Source: Macrostomum hystrix (lineage: Eukaryota; Platyhelminthes; Macrostomidae). Taken from it: a DNA stretch of 64,000 bases. Location of the stretch: contig CATNEN010000035.1 of NCBI GenBank assembly GCA_950097015.1, positions 323,001 to 387,000 of the forward strand, in the 5' to 3' direction. Below the pieces are notes generated by a model. That model made no database searches. It worked only from the letters and a program-made list of their open reading frames with translations, and was not told the origin of the DNA. The position numbers and the translations under genes were made by a program. Numbering within the stretch: the first letter of the stretch is position 1; the number at the start of each line of letters is the position of its first letter. Shown here one piece after another: positions 43,884 through 54,844 of this stretch.

Positions 43884-44218
43884 TGTGACGAACTAGAGTT
43901 CGTGTGCAGACGACGAGTTTTCCCAGAAGTTAGAAGAAATTATGTAAGACCAAAAACGATTTCTTAATGTCAACCAACGGCTTGTCAGCGGCAGCGCCAG
44001 GTCCCGGTTCCTTGTTCTCGAATCCAATGTGGCTAGTCTCCAGCTAATTAAAATGTCTTAATTTTTTTTATGTCTGTACTCATTCGACTTTAGCTATAAT
44101 TCCGATCCCCACGACGCTCGCTCTTATACCACAAACCGTCATTTCAAGTTATATTTAAATTCGCGCCAGTTTTCTCAGAAAGAAAAAGTAAACAAAAATA
44201 AATAGTAACATTGTCACA
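43884..44218 (-). repeat. Gypsy element 5' LTR (right LTR)
   Basis: A 335-bp direct repeat of 31636-31974, beginning TGTGACGA and ending TTGTCACA, followed by the GATT target duplication at 44219-44222. Confidence 0.92.
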
Positions 44219-44526
44219 GATTGCTTTACTATCTTTTTTATTTAATATTGTCTCTTTTACTTAGTTAAAACTAAACATAATCACAATTTCACACTTTTTA
44301 CCTTTTACTACAATAGTAAGCAACAGAAGCGCTTAACTTGAGAAACTATTGTAAATATTTTTCGTCAATTATAAAACGATCAATCAAAAAACTTAAGAGC
44401 GTTATCGCAATCAGTTTAGACACTCACGTTTCTCATTGCTGTTCTAATAGCGAGTAGCCTGATCTGATAGTGACTTGTAGTTAGAATACCTGTTTTTTTT
44501 TAATCGTGCTTTTACAATAAGCACAG

Positions 44527-47500
44527 ATGAAAACACTAGGTATCTGCATTCTTGTAGCACTGTCGCTTGCCAGTACTACTCTTGCTGCTGGAAATGAACA
44601 CGAAATTTGTTGCAAGTCCTGCATGTCAAAGTTCGCAACGTCTTTACTCCGTACTGTAAGTTCACTTTGCTGCACATCAAAATATATTTCTCTTTTTTTT
44701 GTCTCAGCTGCATAGCTACAGTACTTTTAAAAAGTGCTATAACTATGTTTTATAAATATTTTTTTGCTTTTTACTAGTTCCTATTGATAGCTAAATTTGT
44801 GATAAAATGTGCAAATATTTTATCACTTTGCATTTTTACTTTACCAGACTGAAAATAAAAGCAACTTGATTTGTAAATGAATTGGATAAGTTATTACATG
44901 TTCAAAAGCTACAAAAGTAGGCATTTTTTAAGCTAAGAATACATAACCCATATAAATATAATTGCTAAATGCTCTTTTCAATGAAGGTGCCAGAATACTC
45001 ACCTGAAGTGTTATAGATGCATTTCTGAGCCACATTAAAATGTTTGACTCTATTGAGGCAGAAATATAATTTTCTTTTTTATTAGCCATATTATAATAAT
45101 TACAGCTTGCCTTTCTATAGCTATGTTAATACGGTGTTTAAAGAAACATAGAAACTATGAAAACTAAGTCACAAACAAATGTCTCCAGACCTTGAGAGTG
45201 GATAATAATAATAATTTCACAAGGGCTGCAAGAAAATGCTCATCCTTTGGTGACACTAGACCCACAGCAAGCCTGGAGGCCCATTTCTGTCCATTTCATT
45301 GACCCTTGAACACACACACAGATATGATACATAATCATTTGCTCAAACAGGTGTGTTTACCTACACTGACTTTCTTCTTATAGGCAGTGTACACTTTCAA
45401 TGGCTTTCTGTTTTTAATTTTTAATCTATAGCTATTAATTTTTTTGCTTTAAATCCCAAGAATATAGGTTTTTGCATAAATTATTTGCTATCGTTGACTT
45501 TTCCAAGCAAAGATGTACATTTTTGTGCACCATTATTTCACATTTTAATTTTTAATTTTTTTATGTTAACACATCATGAAAAATAACTTAACTAGCTATT
45601 GGTTATATTATATATTTTTTAGCTTTAAAATGTTGCAATTGAAACACCTTAACAAAACAAAAAATCTAAAATTACCAGGACTGTATGCATGGCTGCAGAC
45701 TCTATGGCATGATCTTCTTGGCTCACGATTCATCTGTTGACCACAGTGAGATTTCGAGTCTGTGCTCAAAGTCCTGCTCTAACACACCTGATAACACCAG
45801 GACTGAAGCTTGCTCTGCTGGCTGTGCCAGCCAGGAACGAGTGTTCAGACAGAACCAGCTTGACAAGCACTCTGCTAAACTGGCTGTCATGCTAGGCCTG
45901 AATCGGCCACCAATGGTCCACTCACCAGCTGCTAAGCATTGGCGACTCTTTGATAAGACTTGGTCGCCTAGTCAGCAAAAGGAGCAAGTGAGTATAATTT
46001 TTCTTTTTCCATTAGCGAATTATAATAAGATTTTTCTTTCTTTCTGTTAGTCCTAATTTCAACGATTTTAGTAGAAATGAAGTGCAAGATGAAGTGCATG
46101 CGTCAGATCAAAGCGCAGGCTAGCCAGCTCAGCCAATGGCAATAAATAAACTCGCAGGCTAGCCAGCTCAGCCAATGGCAAGTAAGGTGGCAGGGCAATA
46201 AATAAACTCGCAGGCTAGCCAGCTCAGCCAATGGCAAGTAAGGTGGCAGGGCAATAAATAAACGCGCAGGCTAGCCAGCTCAGCCAATGGCAAGTAAGGT
46301 GGCAGGGCAATAAATAAACGCGCAGGCTAGACAGCTCAGCCAATGGCAAGTAAGGTGGCATTGCAATAAATAAACGCGCAGGCTAGCCAGCTCAGCCAAT
46401 GGCAAGTAAGGTGGCAGGGAAATAAATAAACGCGCAGGCTAGCCAGCTCAGCCAATGGCAAGTAAGGTGGCATTGCAATAAATAAACGCGCAGGCTAGCC
46501 AGCTCAGCCAATGGCAAGTAAGGTGGCATGGCAATAAATAAACTCGCAGGCTAGCCAGCTCAGCCAATGGCAATAAATAAACTCGCAGGCTAGCCAGCTC
46601 AGCCAATGGCAAGTAAGGTGGCATGGCAATAAATAAACGCGCAGGCTAGACAGCTCAGCCAGACTAGCAGTTCGGCTGGCTCAGCCAATCGTAATTAGAG
46701 GAAATGAGAGAAGGCAACATCATCTGGCTATGGTAAGGCATAAGTTTTAAAAGGGACCATTGCGCAATGATGCAAAACTATGGGAACTGGTAAACAGAGA
46801 ACCGAGATTTTTATGTAGTTCTTATTTCTGATCTTATTGTACGTAGCTTATATGTAAGTCATGTTTATTGACCAAAAATGATGACAGCATAATTCTAAAA
46901 CTCGAAGAACTCCGGTCCGAATGCCTGGCTGCACGCCCTGCGAATTCACATCCGGCCAATGTCGCCGGGATCTGACGGTAGTCCGCGCTACTGGGTTGAG
47001 ATCAGCGAGCACGCCATTCCGCTGCGCCTGAAGCAACAGCCAAATCAGCTAACTGAACTGACTGCTAATCATCATCCATTCGCTCAGTATTGGTTAAACG
47101 AATACGACTCGGATTCTATTAGCGGCGTGCGCAACATCAGGCGCCTCTCCAACCGCACCAGAACTGCTCTGCGTTATGCCGCCTGTGGATTCCTGATCGC
47201 TTCGCTAATTGGAATGCTGTGGCTCTGCTGCAGCCTGGCTAAGTCCGCAAAGAAGCGCGAGGTTCGTCTGCTGCATGGCGGCATGATTAAACAGGTAATT
47301 ATGTATAATTGCCGCTTGACTTAATTCCCTTTTAAAGTACAAAGATCCATTCCTATAAGTGTACTTTACATAATATACAACTTTACAAAGTATATATAGT
47401 AAAATGAGATGCGGTCCAGTTTTCTTCTCAGACACAATGATGCAGTCAGTTTTCATCTCAGACACAATGATGTGGTCCAGTTTTCATCTCAGACACAATG

Positions 47501-48251
47501 ATGCGGTCCAGTTTTCATCTCAGACACAATGATGCGGTCCAGTTTTCATCTCAGACACAATGATGCGGATCAGTTTTCATCTCAGACACAATGATGCGGA
47601 TCAGTTTTCATCTCAGACACAATGATGCGGTCCAGTTTTCATCTCAGACACAATGATGCGGTCCAGTTTTCATCTCAGACACAATGATGCGGTCCAGTTT
47701 TCATCTCAGACACAATGATGCGGTCCAGTTTTCATCTCAGACACAATGATGCGGTCCAGTTTTCATCTCAGACACAATGATGCGGTCCAGTTTTCATCTC
47801 AGACACAATGATGCGGTCCAGTTTTCATCTCAGACACAATGATGCGGTCCAGTTTTCATCTCAGACACAATGATGCGGTCCAGTTTTCATCTCAGACACA
47901 ATGATGCGGTCCAGTTTTCATCTCAGACACAATGATGCGGTCCAGTTTTCATCTCAGACAATGATGCGGTCCAGTTTTCATCTCAGACACAATGATGCGG
48001 TCCAGTTTTCATCTCAGACACAATGATGCGGTCCAGTTTTCATCTCAGACACAATGATGCGGTCCAGTTTTCATCTCAGACACAATGATGCGGTCCAGTT
48101 TTAATGCAATGTGTGCACATAAAAATCTATATTTCTGATCTCTCCGCCGCAGGTGCCGCCGTCGATTCAATCGGGCGACATTGTCATCCAGGAGGAGAAA
48201 AAAATGCCGCTGCTCATTGAACCCGGCAAGGTTGTGATGGAAACTGTCTGA
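44527..48251 (+). CDS. TMEM59-family type I membrane glycoprotein
   Basis: A homologue of TMEM59/TMEM59L, proteins of the Golgi and endosomal system; vertebrate TMEM59 affects glycosylation of membrane cargo and local autophagy through its tail. Exons 44527-44655, 45679-45987, 46908-47294 and 48153-48251 all join in phase 0 and give 307 residues, near the family length. A signal peptide (MKTLGICILVALSLASTTLA) is followed by paired-Cys motifs in family order: CCKSC, CMHGCRLYGMI, then CSKSC and ACSAGC. One N-glycosylation sequon (NRT, 228-230) precedes a single membrane span (about 237-257) containing the characteristic LWLCC. The cytoplasmic tail is about 50 residues with a PLLIEP dileucine-like stretch. 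I could not see the ATG16L1-binding pattern known from the vertebrate tail. The exon 3 acceptor (CTCGAAG) has a weak pyrimidine tract. Introns 2 and 3 carry minisatellites; intron 1 has a SINE relic. Confidence 0.85.
45190..45410 (-). mobile_element. Diverged SINE family B relic in TMEM59-like intron 1
   Basis: Shares AATAATAATAAT, GTGACACTAGACCCACAGC, CAGGTGTG and GGCAGTGTACACTTTCA with the copies at 51285-51545 and 62003-62380, in the same order. It has no intact tRNA-like head. Confidence 0.7.
46095..46660. repeat. 56-bp minisatellite in TMEM59-like intron 2
   Basis: About ten copies of a 56-bp unit containing CGCAGGCTAGCCAGCTCAGC, CAATGG, GTAAGG and GCAATAAATAAA. Every full unit thus has a poly(A)-signal word and a GTAAG donor-like word. 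Confidence 0.96.
47405..48102. repeat. 31-bp minisatellite in TMEM59-like intron 3
   Basis: About 22 nearly identical units containing GATGCGGTCCAGTTTTCATC then TCAGACACAAT. The array ends about 50 bp before the last exon. Very low divergence suggests recent expansion. Confidence 0.97.
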
Positions 48252-48818
48252 CTGTCTTCTACGCAGAATCAAGCCGAAGAGACTTAAAAAATTACGTAAA
48301 CTTTACTTGGATATCTTACATTTTAAACACGAAATTTTCCTTTAATTTTCCTATTCCGTAATCTGTTTGTCTAAGGAACTTTCCAATTTATTTAATAAGA
48401 TTGAGCTAATTAAGATATAAAAAAGGAAAAAAGAAACTGAAATTCATATTTTAATACGAACTTGACATATAACTTCTTTATTTCTTTCTTTGTGCGCTAG
48501 TAACTTGAAGCAGACTATTGTAATCAATTCTTTCGTGACAAACAGAAAATTCGTCTCATTTTTAAGAGACAACATCCACTATTGATTTTTTTACCTTCAA
48601 TGGCTCATGTTTAAAAAAAATAAATTTTCTTTTCGAAAAAACAAATGTGTTCTTTAACTCTTTCACTTTAGTTAGTTGTTGTTGCTGTAAGTTATTGGCT
48701 TTTACCATTGACAAGAAATCATTTTCATATTTTATCTCCTTTTGCTGTACTGTATGCTTGATTGTATTTATAAGCTTTCAAAAACTTCTATAGCTAGTAT
48801 CTATAGCTAGCTTCCTGC
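48252..48818. other. Probable 3' UTR and downstream flank of TMEM59-like gene
   Basis: AT-rich sequence with a candidate AATAAA at 48619-48624. No exon or RNA gene seen. Confidence 0.4.
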
Positions 48819-48819
48819 C

Positions 48820-49965
48820 CAACCTCACCTGCCTGCCTCATCTCACCTGCCTACCCCATCTAACCTGCCTACCTCAACTCACCTACCCACCCCATCTCAC
48901 CTGCCTACCCCATCTCACCTGCCTACCCCATCTCACCTGCCTACCTCAACTCACCTACCCACCCCATCTCACCTGCCTACCTCAACTCACCCCATCTCCA
49001 TCTGACCTGCCTACCCCTTCTCACCTGCCTACCCCATCTCACCTGCCTACCTCAACTCACCTGCCTACCCCATCTAACCTACCTACCTCAACTCACCTAC
49101 CCACCCCATCTCACCTGCCTACCCCATCTCACCTGCCTACCCCATCTAACCTGCCTACCTCAACTCACCTACCCACCCCATCTCACCTGCCTACCTCAAC
49201 TCACCCCATCTCCATCTGACCTGCCTACCCCTTCTCACCTGCCTACCCCATCTCACCTGCCTACCTCAACTCACCTGCCTACCCCATCTCACCTGCCTAC
49301 CTCAACTCACCTACCCACCCCATCTCACCTGCCACCTCAACTCACCTGCCTACCCCATCTAATCTGCCTACCTCAACTCACCTACCCACCCCATCTCACC
49401 TACCTACCCCATCTCACCTGCCTACCTCAACTCACCTGCCTACCCCATCTAATCTGCCTACCTCAACTCACCTACCCACCCCATCTCACCTACCTACCCC
49501 ATCTCACCTGCCTACCTCAACTCACCTACCCACCCCATCTCACCTACCTACCCCATCTCACCTGCCTACCTCAACTCACCTGCCTACTCCATCTCACCTG
49601 CCTACCCCATCTCACCTGCCTACCCTATCTAACCTGCCTACCTCAACTCACCTACCCACCCCATCTCACCTGCCTACCTCAACTCACCCCATCTCCATCT
49701 GACCTGCCTACCCCTTCTCACCTGCCTACCCCATCTCACCTGCCTACCCCATCTCACCTGCCTACCTCAACTCACCTGCCTACCCCATCTCACCTGCCTA
49801 CCTCAACTCACCTGCCTACTCCATCTCACCTGCCTACCCCATCTCACCTGCCTACCCCATCTCACCTGCCTACCCCATCCCACCTGCCTACCCCATCCCA
49901 CCTGCCTACCTCAACTCACCTGCCTACCCCATCTCACCTGCCTACCCCATCTCACCCCATCTACT
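48820..49965. repeat. 18-bp C-rich minisatellite
   Basis: About 1.15 kb of CACCTGCCTACCCCATCT with CTACCTCAACT and CTACCCACCC variants arranged in longer blocks. CTCACCTGCC is again the reverse complement of a consensus donor. Confidence 0.96.
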
Positions 49966-50185
49966 GATGAAACACTCAGTAGTGCACCAGTGATTATGTC
50001 TATGGCAATGCATCATAAAATTCTGCGCGGTGCAGGATCCAATGTTTATTTTTAGCAGTCTTTCATTTTCCGCATAGTAAGAGGAATCTATGGTAAAAAA
50101 GCACTTGTGCAAGAATCTCAAGTTATTTATTAGGAAGCTTAAGTAATATAGTATACTATGCTGTAGTAATCTAGCTTGTATTCAA

Positions 50186-50449
50186 ATGAGTTCCAATGAC
50201 ACCCCGGTATTGATCGCCGTCTCGGCCTCCATATTCGGCGCCGTGTCGCTCATCGCTGTATTAATTAGTTTCGGATTGACCAGTCGGTGGAAACTGAAAA
50301 ATAGTAGACTGAGTAACGATGCTTGCATGCTGAGCGGGCTACACCTCCGTGTTGTCCTATCATCCATTCAGATGGCCTGGCTGTATAATCCTGATTCGTT
50401 GATCAACGTCAAGAGGAAACTCGCCGTCTCGGATGTGAGAAGAGCCTAA
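50186..50449 (+). CDS. Possible small membrane protein or first exon, unrecognised
   Basis: An ATG-started frame of 87 codons whose first 50 residues hold a strong hydrophobic segment (VLIAVSASIFGAVSLIAVL) followed by basic residues (SRWKLKNSR), like a single-span protein with a short lumenal N-terminus. The rest is less convincing, and a donor-like GTAACG lies near 50314, so only the first part may be coding. No neighbouring exon was found. It could be a chance frame. Confidence 0.3.
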   Translation: MSSNDTPVLIAVSASIFGAVSLIAVLISFGLTSRWKLKNSRLSNDACMLSGLHLRVVLSSIQMAWLYNPDSLINVKRKLAVSDVRRA

Positions 50450-50454
50450 GCTGT

Positions 50455-51280
50455 AGGACTGCAATGAATGAAGCTTTTGTACTCCTTTTTGCCATTGTAT
50501 ATATTGTACTTTAACTCCGTCCCCCCGGCGGAGGGACAACGGAGACAAATACCTACTGCCATCACCACGAAAGCTCCCAAACCGAATGACCGATTTTCGT
50601 GAAAGTCCTATTTTCAAATCACGGATTAATTTTTCTGCCCTTTACGATAAACCAACTTTCAAAGCAGAGCATCCTCGAGATATTCATAAATTCTTGTCCC
50701 TGGAGACAAGGACAAATATAATTGCTATTCGGTTCGGTTCATATCGGTTCAAAAAGTGCATAAAGTAACAATATAATCAATACAATATAGTCAGTAATAT
50801 TTGCCAAAATGGGTACCTGATAACATTTTGTGAGCAGAAAATTTTTACCTATCTTGGTGGTTTTTGCCGCCAGACACTCCGACGAGAATCCTTGAATATC
50901 TTGATGATGCCGATGTTCTGTGATTCTGGAAGTTGCTTCATCGAAAGTTTTTGCCCGTGCTCTCGATTTTCGTGACGATCGGTTGAATATTTTACGAGAC
51001 ACAGGAAAAATGTGGGTATTTGAAAAACCCGTCGTCTTTCTAACTGTTTCTCGCAAGAATTCGAGCTCAAAAAGAGTTATTCCATTAACATTTAAATCGT
51101 AAATGAAATAATTTATAGGTTTAAAAGTAGCATGCGTCCGTTTACTCATTTTGAGCCGCAATTAGTGTACTGCTAAAGGCTAAAAATGCATAAAATTCCG
51201 TTCGCCAAAAGTTTTTATTTAGAATTTCTCTTTTTCGAATACTTATTTCTGCACGTTTGCCTATGGAAGCAATGTTTTGG
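50455..51280. other. Intergenic, no gene seen
   Basis: Short open frames on both strands without start context, splice signals or recognisable sequence. Confidence 0.4.
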
Positions 51281-51284
51281 AGGT

Positions 51285-51545
51285 TTGTTTACGGAATAAT
51301 AATAATTGCAGGAGGGCTGAGAGCAATGGCACGTCATTTGGTGACACTAGACCCGCAGCCAGCGAGGAGGCAATTCTGCCCATTCCGCTGACTCCTGAGC
51401 ACACACGCACACGGACACCGTACGCAGGCACACACTCACACAGGTGTGTACATCTGCCTTGACTTTCTCATCGTCAGGCAGTGTACACTCTCACTGTGCC
51501 TTGGAGTTTGGAGAGGCAAACGCGTTTGCCGCTCTGCAACTCACT
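51285..51545 (-). mobile_element. SINE family B copy with reduced tRNA-like head
   Basis: On + it reads AATAATAATAATTGCAGGAG, GTGACACTAGACCCGCAGCC, GGTGTGTACATCTGCC and GCAGTGTACACTCTCACTGT, collinear with 62003-62380. The head keeps an A-box-like TGCAGAGCGG (minus strand) but the B box is deleted. Confidence 0.8.
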
Positions 51546-51604
51546 CCCCTTTGCTTGCGGAAGCTACTTTGTGGAAGTTTTGCGGAAGCAAGACTTTTAA
51601 TTCC

Positions 51605-51735
51605 CTATAGTGCTTTAGTTCACCCAACTGTCAGATGGGTGCCAGTATCAGCTCGGGAAGATATTTGGGTTGGTGTGGCGACTTACCTTTACCTTCTCCA
51701 GTCCACGGACTGAACATCTATCAACGATCGACAAG
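51605..51735 (+). mobile_element. Partial SINE family A copy
   Basis: Contains TTAGTTCACCCAACTGTCAG, GGTGCCAGTATCAGCTCGGG and CCAGTCCACGGACTGAAC, the inverse of the corresponding segments at 31000-31180. Confidence 0.7.
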
Positions 51736-52385
51736 TGGCAGCGACACACGAGAAATATTTTTTGTGTCTTCAATAAATGCCAGTATAATTGAATACTCAG
51801 TAAAAGTATATTTACGCGCAGTACATACTACTGTGAAGGGCAGAATAATAAGCGAACTGCTCAAAATGCGGCAGTCCTGATTGTTCATTCTGAATGAATG
51901 CTTGCTTTAATCCCATCACACGCGCAGACAGTTGATAGGCCGATGCGGGTTTATAAGGTCAGTGAGTAAATTTTTAAAAGTATCCTTTTGTTAACGGTTC
52001 GAATGTATTTAGTGCAAGAAAATTATTATAAATTTGGTATTTGAAGTAGGCAGTGGACTTTCCTCGATCGACTGAACTTACTTCCACTTTATCCCCGTGC
52101 AACTTCCCACTTGCGCAAAATGAAACTAATTCACTTTTCTTCAAAGACAGTCGCCTATGGATGAAGCCTTCATATTTGCTTTTCTGTTGGTGTGTCTTAA
52201 ACTGCATTGAGGTACACTCACACCAGCCTCCCTTGGTTGAATCGCTCGTGCCTTAGCCACTGCGATCGGAACTGCGAAAATTTGTAGAGCTTACCATTTT
52301 AACCTTGAAAACATTTCTGCGCACTTCAGTTTGAACAATGTTGAAACTTTTCGTCTTAAATTCGAAAGGATGATAAAAAAGACAG
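51736..52385. other. Intergenic, no gene seen
   Basis: No supported exon, RNA or repeat. Confidence 0.4.
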
Positions 52386-52388
52386 ACA

Positions 52389-52550
52389 GACGGACAGACT
52401 GACTAACTGACTGACTGACTGACTGACTGACTGACTGACTGACTGACTGACTGACTGACTGACTGACTGAATTACTGACTGACTGACTGACTGACTGACT
52501 GACTGAATGACTGACTGACTGACTGACTGACTGACTGACTGACTGACTGA
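52389..52550. repeat. ACTG tetranucleotide microsatellite
   Basis: About 160 bp of GACT repeats with a few single-base interruptions. Confidence 0.97.
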
Positions 52551-52789
52551 TGAAGAGCATTCAAGTTCGAATGGGTCTGATTGTTGCTCTTTCAAGAGCT
52601 GTTTTGTATTTGCAATGCCATTTCGGACAGAGGCCCAGATTGCCCAAATAAAGATGGATTTGCATTGGATTTAAATGCTAATTCATTGGCACAACGCTTG
52701 CATACGCTCTGATCTTCCTTACCCGAACATGTTCAGTGCAGTAAGCAAACTGTGTTTGCTTAAGTTTTGCTTACAGTTGCTCTGTCCTC

Positions 52790-53555
52790 ATTCCCTAGCC
52801 CTCTTCCTCCCCTATCACTCACTCCCCTGCCCTCTTCCTTCCCTATCACTCATTCCCCTGCCCTCTTCCTTCCCTATCACTCATTCCCCTGCCCTCTTCC
52901 TCCCCTATCACTCATTCCCCTACCCACTTCCTCCCCTATCACTCACTCCCCTACCCTCTTCCTCCCCTATCACTCACTCCCCTGCCCTCTTCCTTCCCTA
53001 TCACTCACTCCCCTGCCCTCTTCCTTAACTATCACTCGTTCCCCAGCCCTCTTCCTCCCTTATCACTCGTTCCCCAGCCCTCTTCCTCCCTTATCACTCA
53101 TTCCCCTACCCTCTTCCTCCCCTATCACTCACTCCCCTGCCCTCTTCCTCCCCTATCACTCACTCCCCTGCCCTCTTTCTTCCCTATCACTCACTCCCCT
53201 GCCCTCTTCCTTCCCTATCACTCATTCCCCTACCCTATTCCTCCTCTATCACTCACTCCCCTGCCCTCTTTCTTCCCTATCACTCACTCCCCTGCCCTCT
53301 TTCTTCCCTATCACTCACTCCCCTGCCCTCTTCCTTCCCTATCACTCATTCCCCTGCCCTCTTCCTCCCCTATCACTCATTCCCCTACACACTTCCTCCC
53401 CTATCACTCACTCCCCTACCCTCTTCCTCCCCTATCACTCATTCCCCTGCCCTCTTCCTCCCTTATCACTCATTCCCCTACCCTCTTCCTCCCCTATCAC
53501 TCACTCCCCTGCCCTCTTCCTCCCCTATCACTCATTCCCCTGCCCTCTTCCTTCT
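52790..53555. repeat. 31-bp C/T-rich minisatellite
   Basis: Units containing CACTCATTCCCCTGCCCTCT then TCCTCCCCTAT, with block-wise variants. The long Leu/Pro/Ser-rich frames across it are composition artefacts. Confidence 0.96.
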
Positions 53556-53559
53556 TAAT

Positions 53560-54225
53560 ATTTTCGGTTCCGAATCACTTGTTTCCGAATTTCCACTCTC
53601 GCAAGCAGGTAAGCAATGACAATAAAAAGCACGGGTGAGACTTCAAAAGACGAAGCCGCAGTCTCGGCAGCAGGACAGGCCTCAGTCTCTGTTCATAGCA
53701 ACCATGCCAAAGCACAAGGCTGTCAGCTGTCTGGCAGCATGTCTCACAGCGGTTTGGCAGCGCTTAATGCGCCCTGGAACCCGGATCCAACCTACAGTGA
53801 GCAAGCTGAGGCGCTCAGGACTGAGTTCTAGTGTGCAGAGAGAGAGACAGAAAGAGAAGTTCCTCGCACTGCTGGTTTTCGGCTGTCAGTTGGGTTGGTT
53901 AAGCAGCAAATCTGTACTTTTGTGAATGATTCTTGCCCCGTTACATCCGCCTTAGCGACCAGACTGCGGCTCACACAAACGCGGGCCTTTGTATCGTCAT
54001 AAGAATAAATATAGAGGCTATGTGCAGCTGTCAAAGTGTCACGCCGAGATGGTGGGGTTGGGCAACGTTGCAACTCCGGCCTGTCCTATTCCGAGATCTC
54101 CCTGATAAAAGAGTGAATTTTGGTGTTGCTGCACTTAACGTCCTTTGCGACTGTTTTAGTAGTTTACAAGGGAACTCCGAGTAATGATGGGGTCATTTTA
54201 TTGCCCCATTCAGTGATTTAGGATC
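53560..54225. other. Intergenic, no gene assigned
   Basis: Two overlapping short open frames occur at 53616-53925 but have no recognisable sequence or splice context. Confidence 0.35.
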
Positions 54226-54227
54226 AC

Positions 54228-54840
54228 TGATAAATAAGAAGGGGAGGTGAGTCACTGATAAGGAATAGGAGGTCAGTCACTGATTAGGAATAGGAGGTCA
54301 ATCACTGATTTAGGAATAGGAGGTCATTAACTGATAAGGAATAGGAGGTCAGTCTCTGATTAGGAATAGGAGGTCAATCACTGATTTAGGAATAGGAGGT
54401 CATTAACTGATAAGGAATAGGAGGTCAGTCACTGATTAGGAAGGGGAGGTCAGTCACTGATAAGGAATAGGAGGTCAGTCACTGATTAGGAAGGGGAGGT
54501 CAGTCACTGATAAGGAATAGGAGGTCAGTCACTGATAAGGAATAGGAGATCAGTCACTGATAAGGAATAGGTCAGTCACTGATAAGGAATAGGAGGTCAT
54601 TAACTGATAACAAATAGGAGGTCAGTCACTGATTAGGAATAGGAGGTCAATCACTGATTAGGAATAGGAGGTCAATCACTGATTAGGAATAGGAGGTCAT
54701 TAACTGATAACGAATAGGAGGTCATTAACTGATAAGGAATAGGAGGTCATTAACTGGTAAGGAATAGGAGGTCAGTCACTGATAAGGAATAGGAGGTCAG
54801 TCACTGATAAGGAATAGGAGGTCAGTCACTGATAAGGAAG
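54228..54840. repeat. 25-bp minisatellite
   Basis: Units GATAAGGAATAGGAGGTCAG followed by TCACT, with GATTAGG and TTAACT variants. Confidence 0.96.
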
Positions 54841-54844
54841 TGTG

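Larger units (their letters stand above)
31636..44218 (-). mobile_element. Gypsy-type LTR retrotransposon, decayed, with nested insertions
   Basis: A 12.6 kb element bounded by paired LTRs and a 4-bp GATT target duplication. Read on the minus strand it has a 5' LTR (43884-44218), a tRNA-Gln primer site, a leader holding a foldback element, gag (about 42413-41600), a foreign segment (about 40900-38150), protease, reverse transcriptase, RNase H and integrase (about 38034-33410), a 3' region of about 1.4 kb, a polypurine tract and the 3' LTR. Gene order PR-RT-RH-IN is that of Ty3/Gypsy. Coding is broken by stops and frameshifts, so this copy cannot act on its own. It lies between the IRS-like and TMEM59-like genes, opposite to their direction. 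Excess length comes from the nested insertions. Confidence 0.93.

Noticed and set aside
52675-53558. Leu/Pro/Ser frames resembling secreted repeat protein
   Set aside because: Confined to a 31-bp C/T-rich array.
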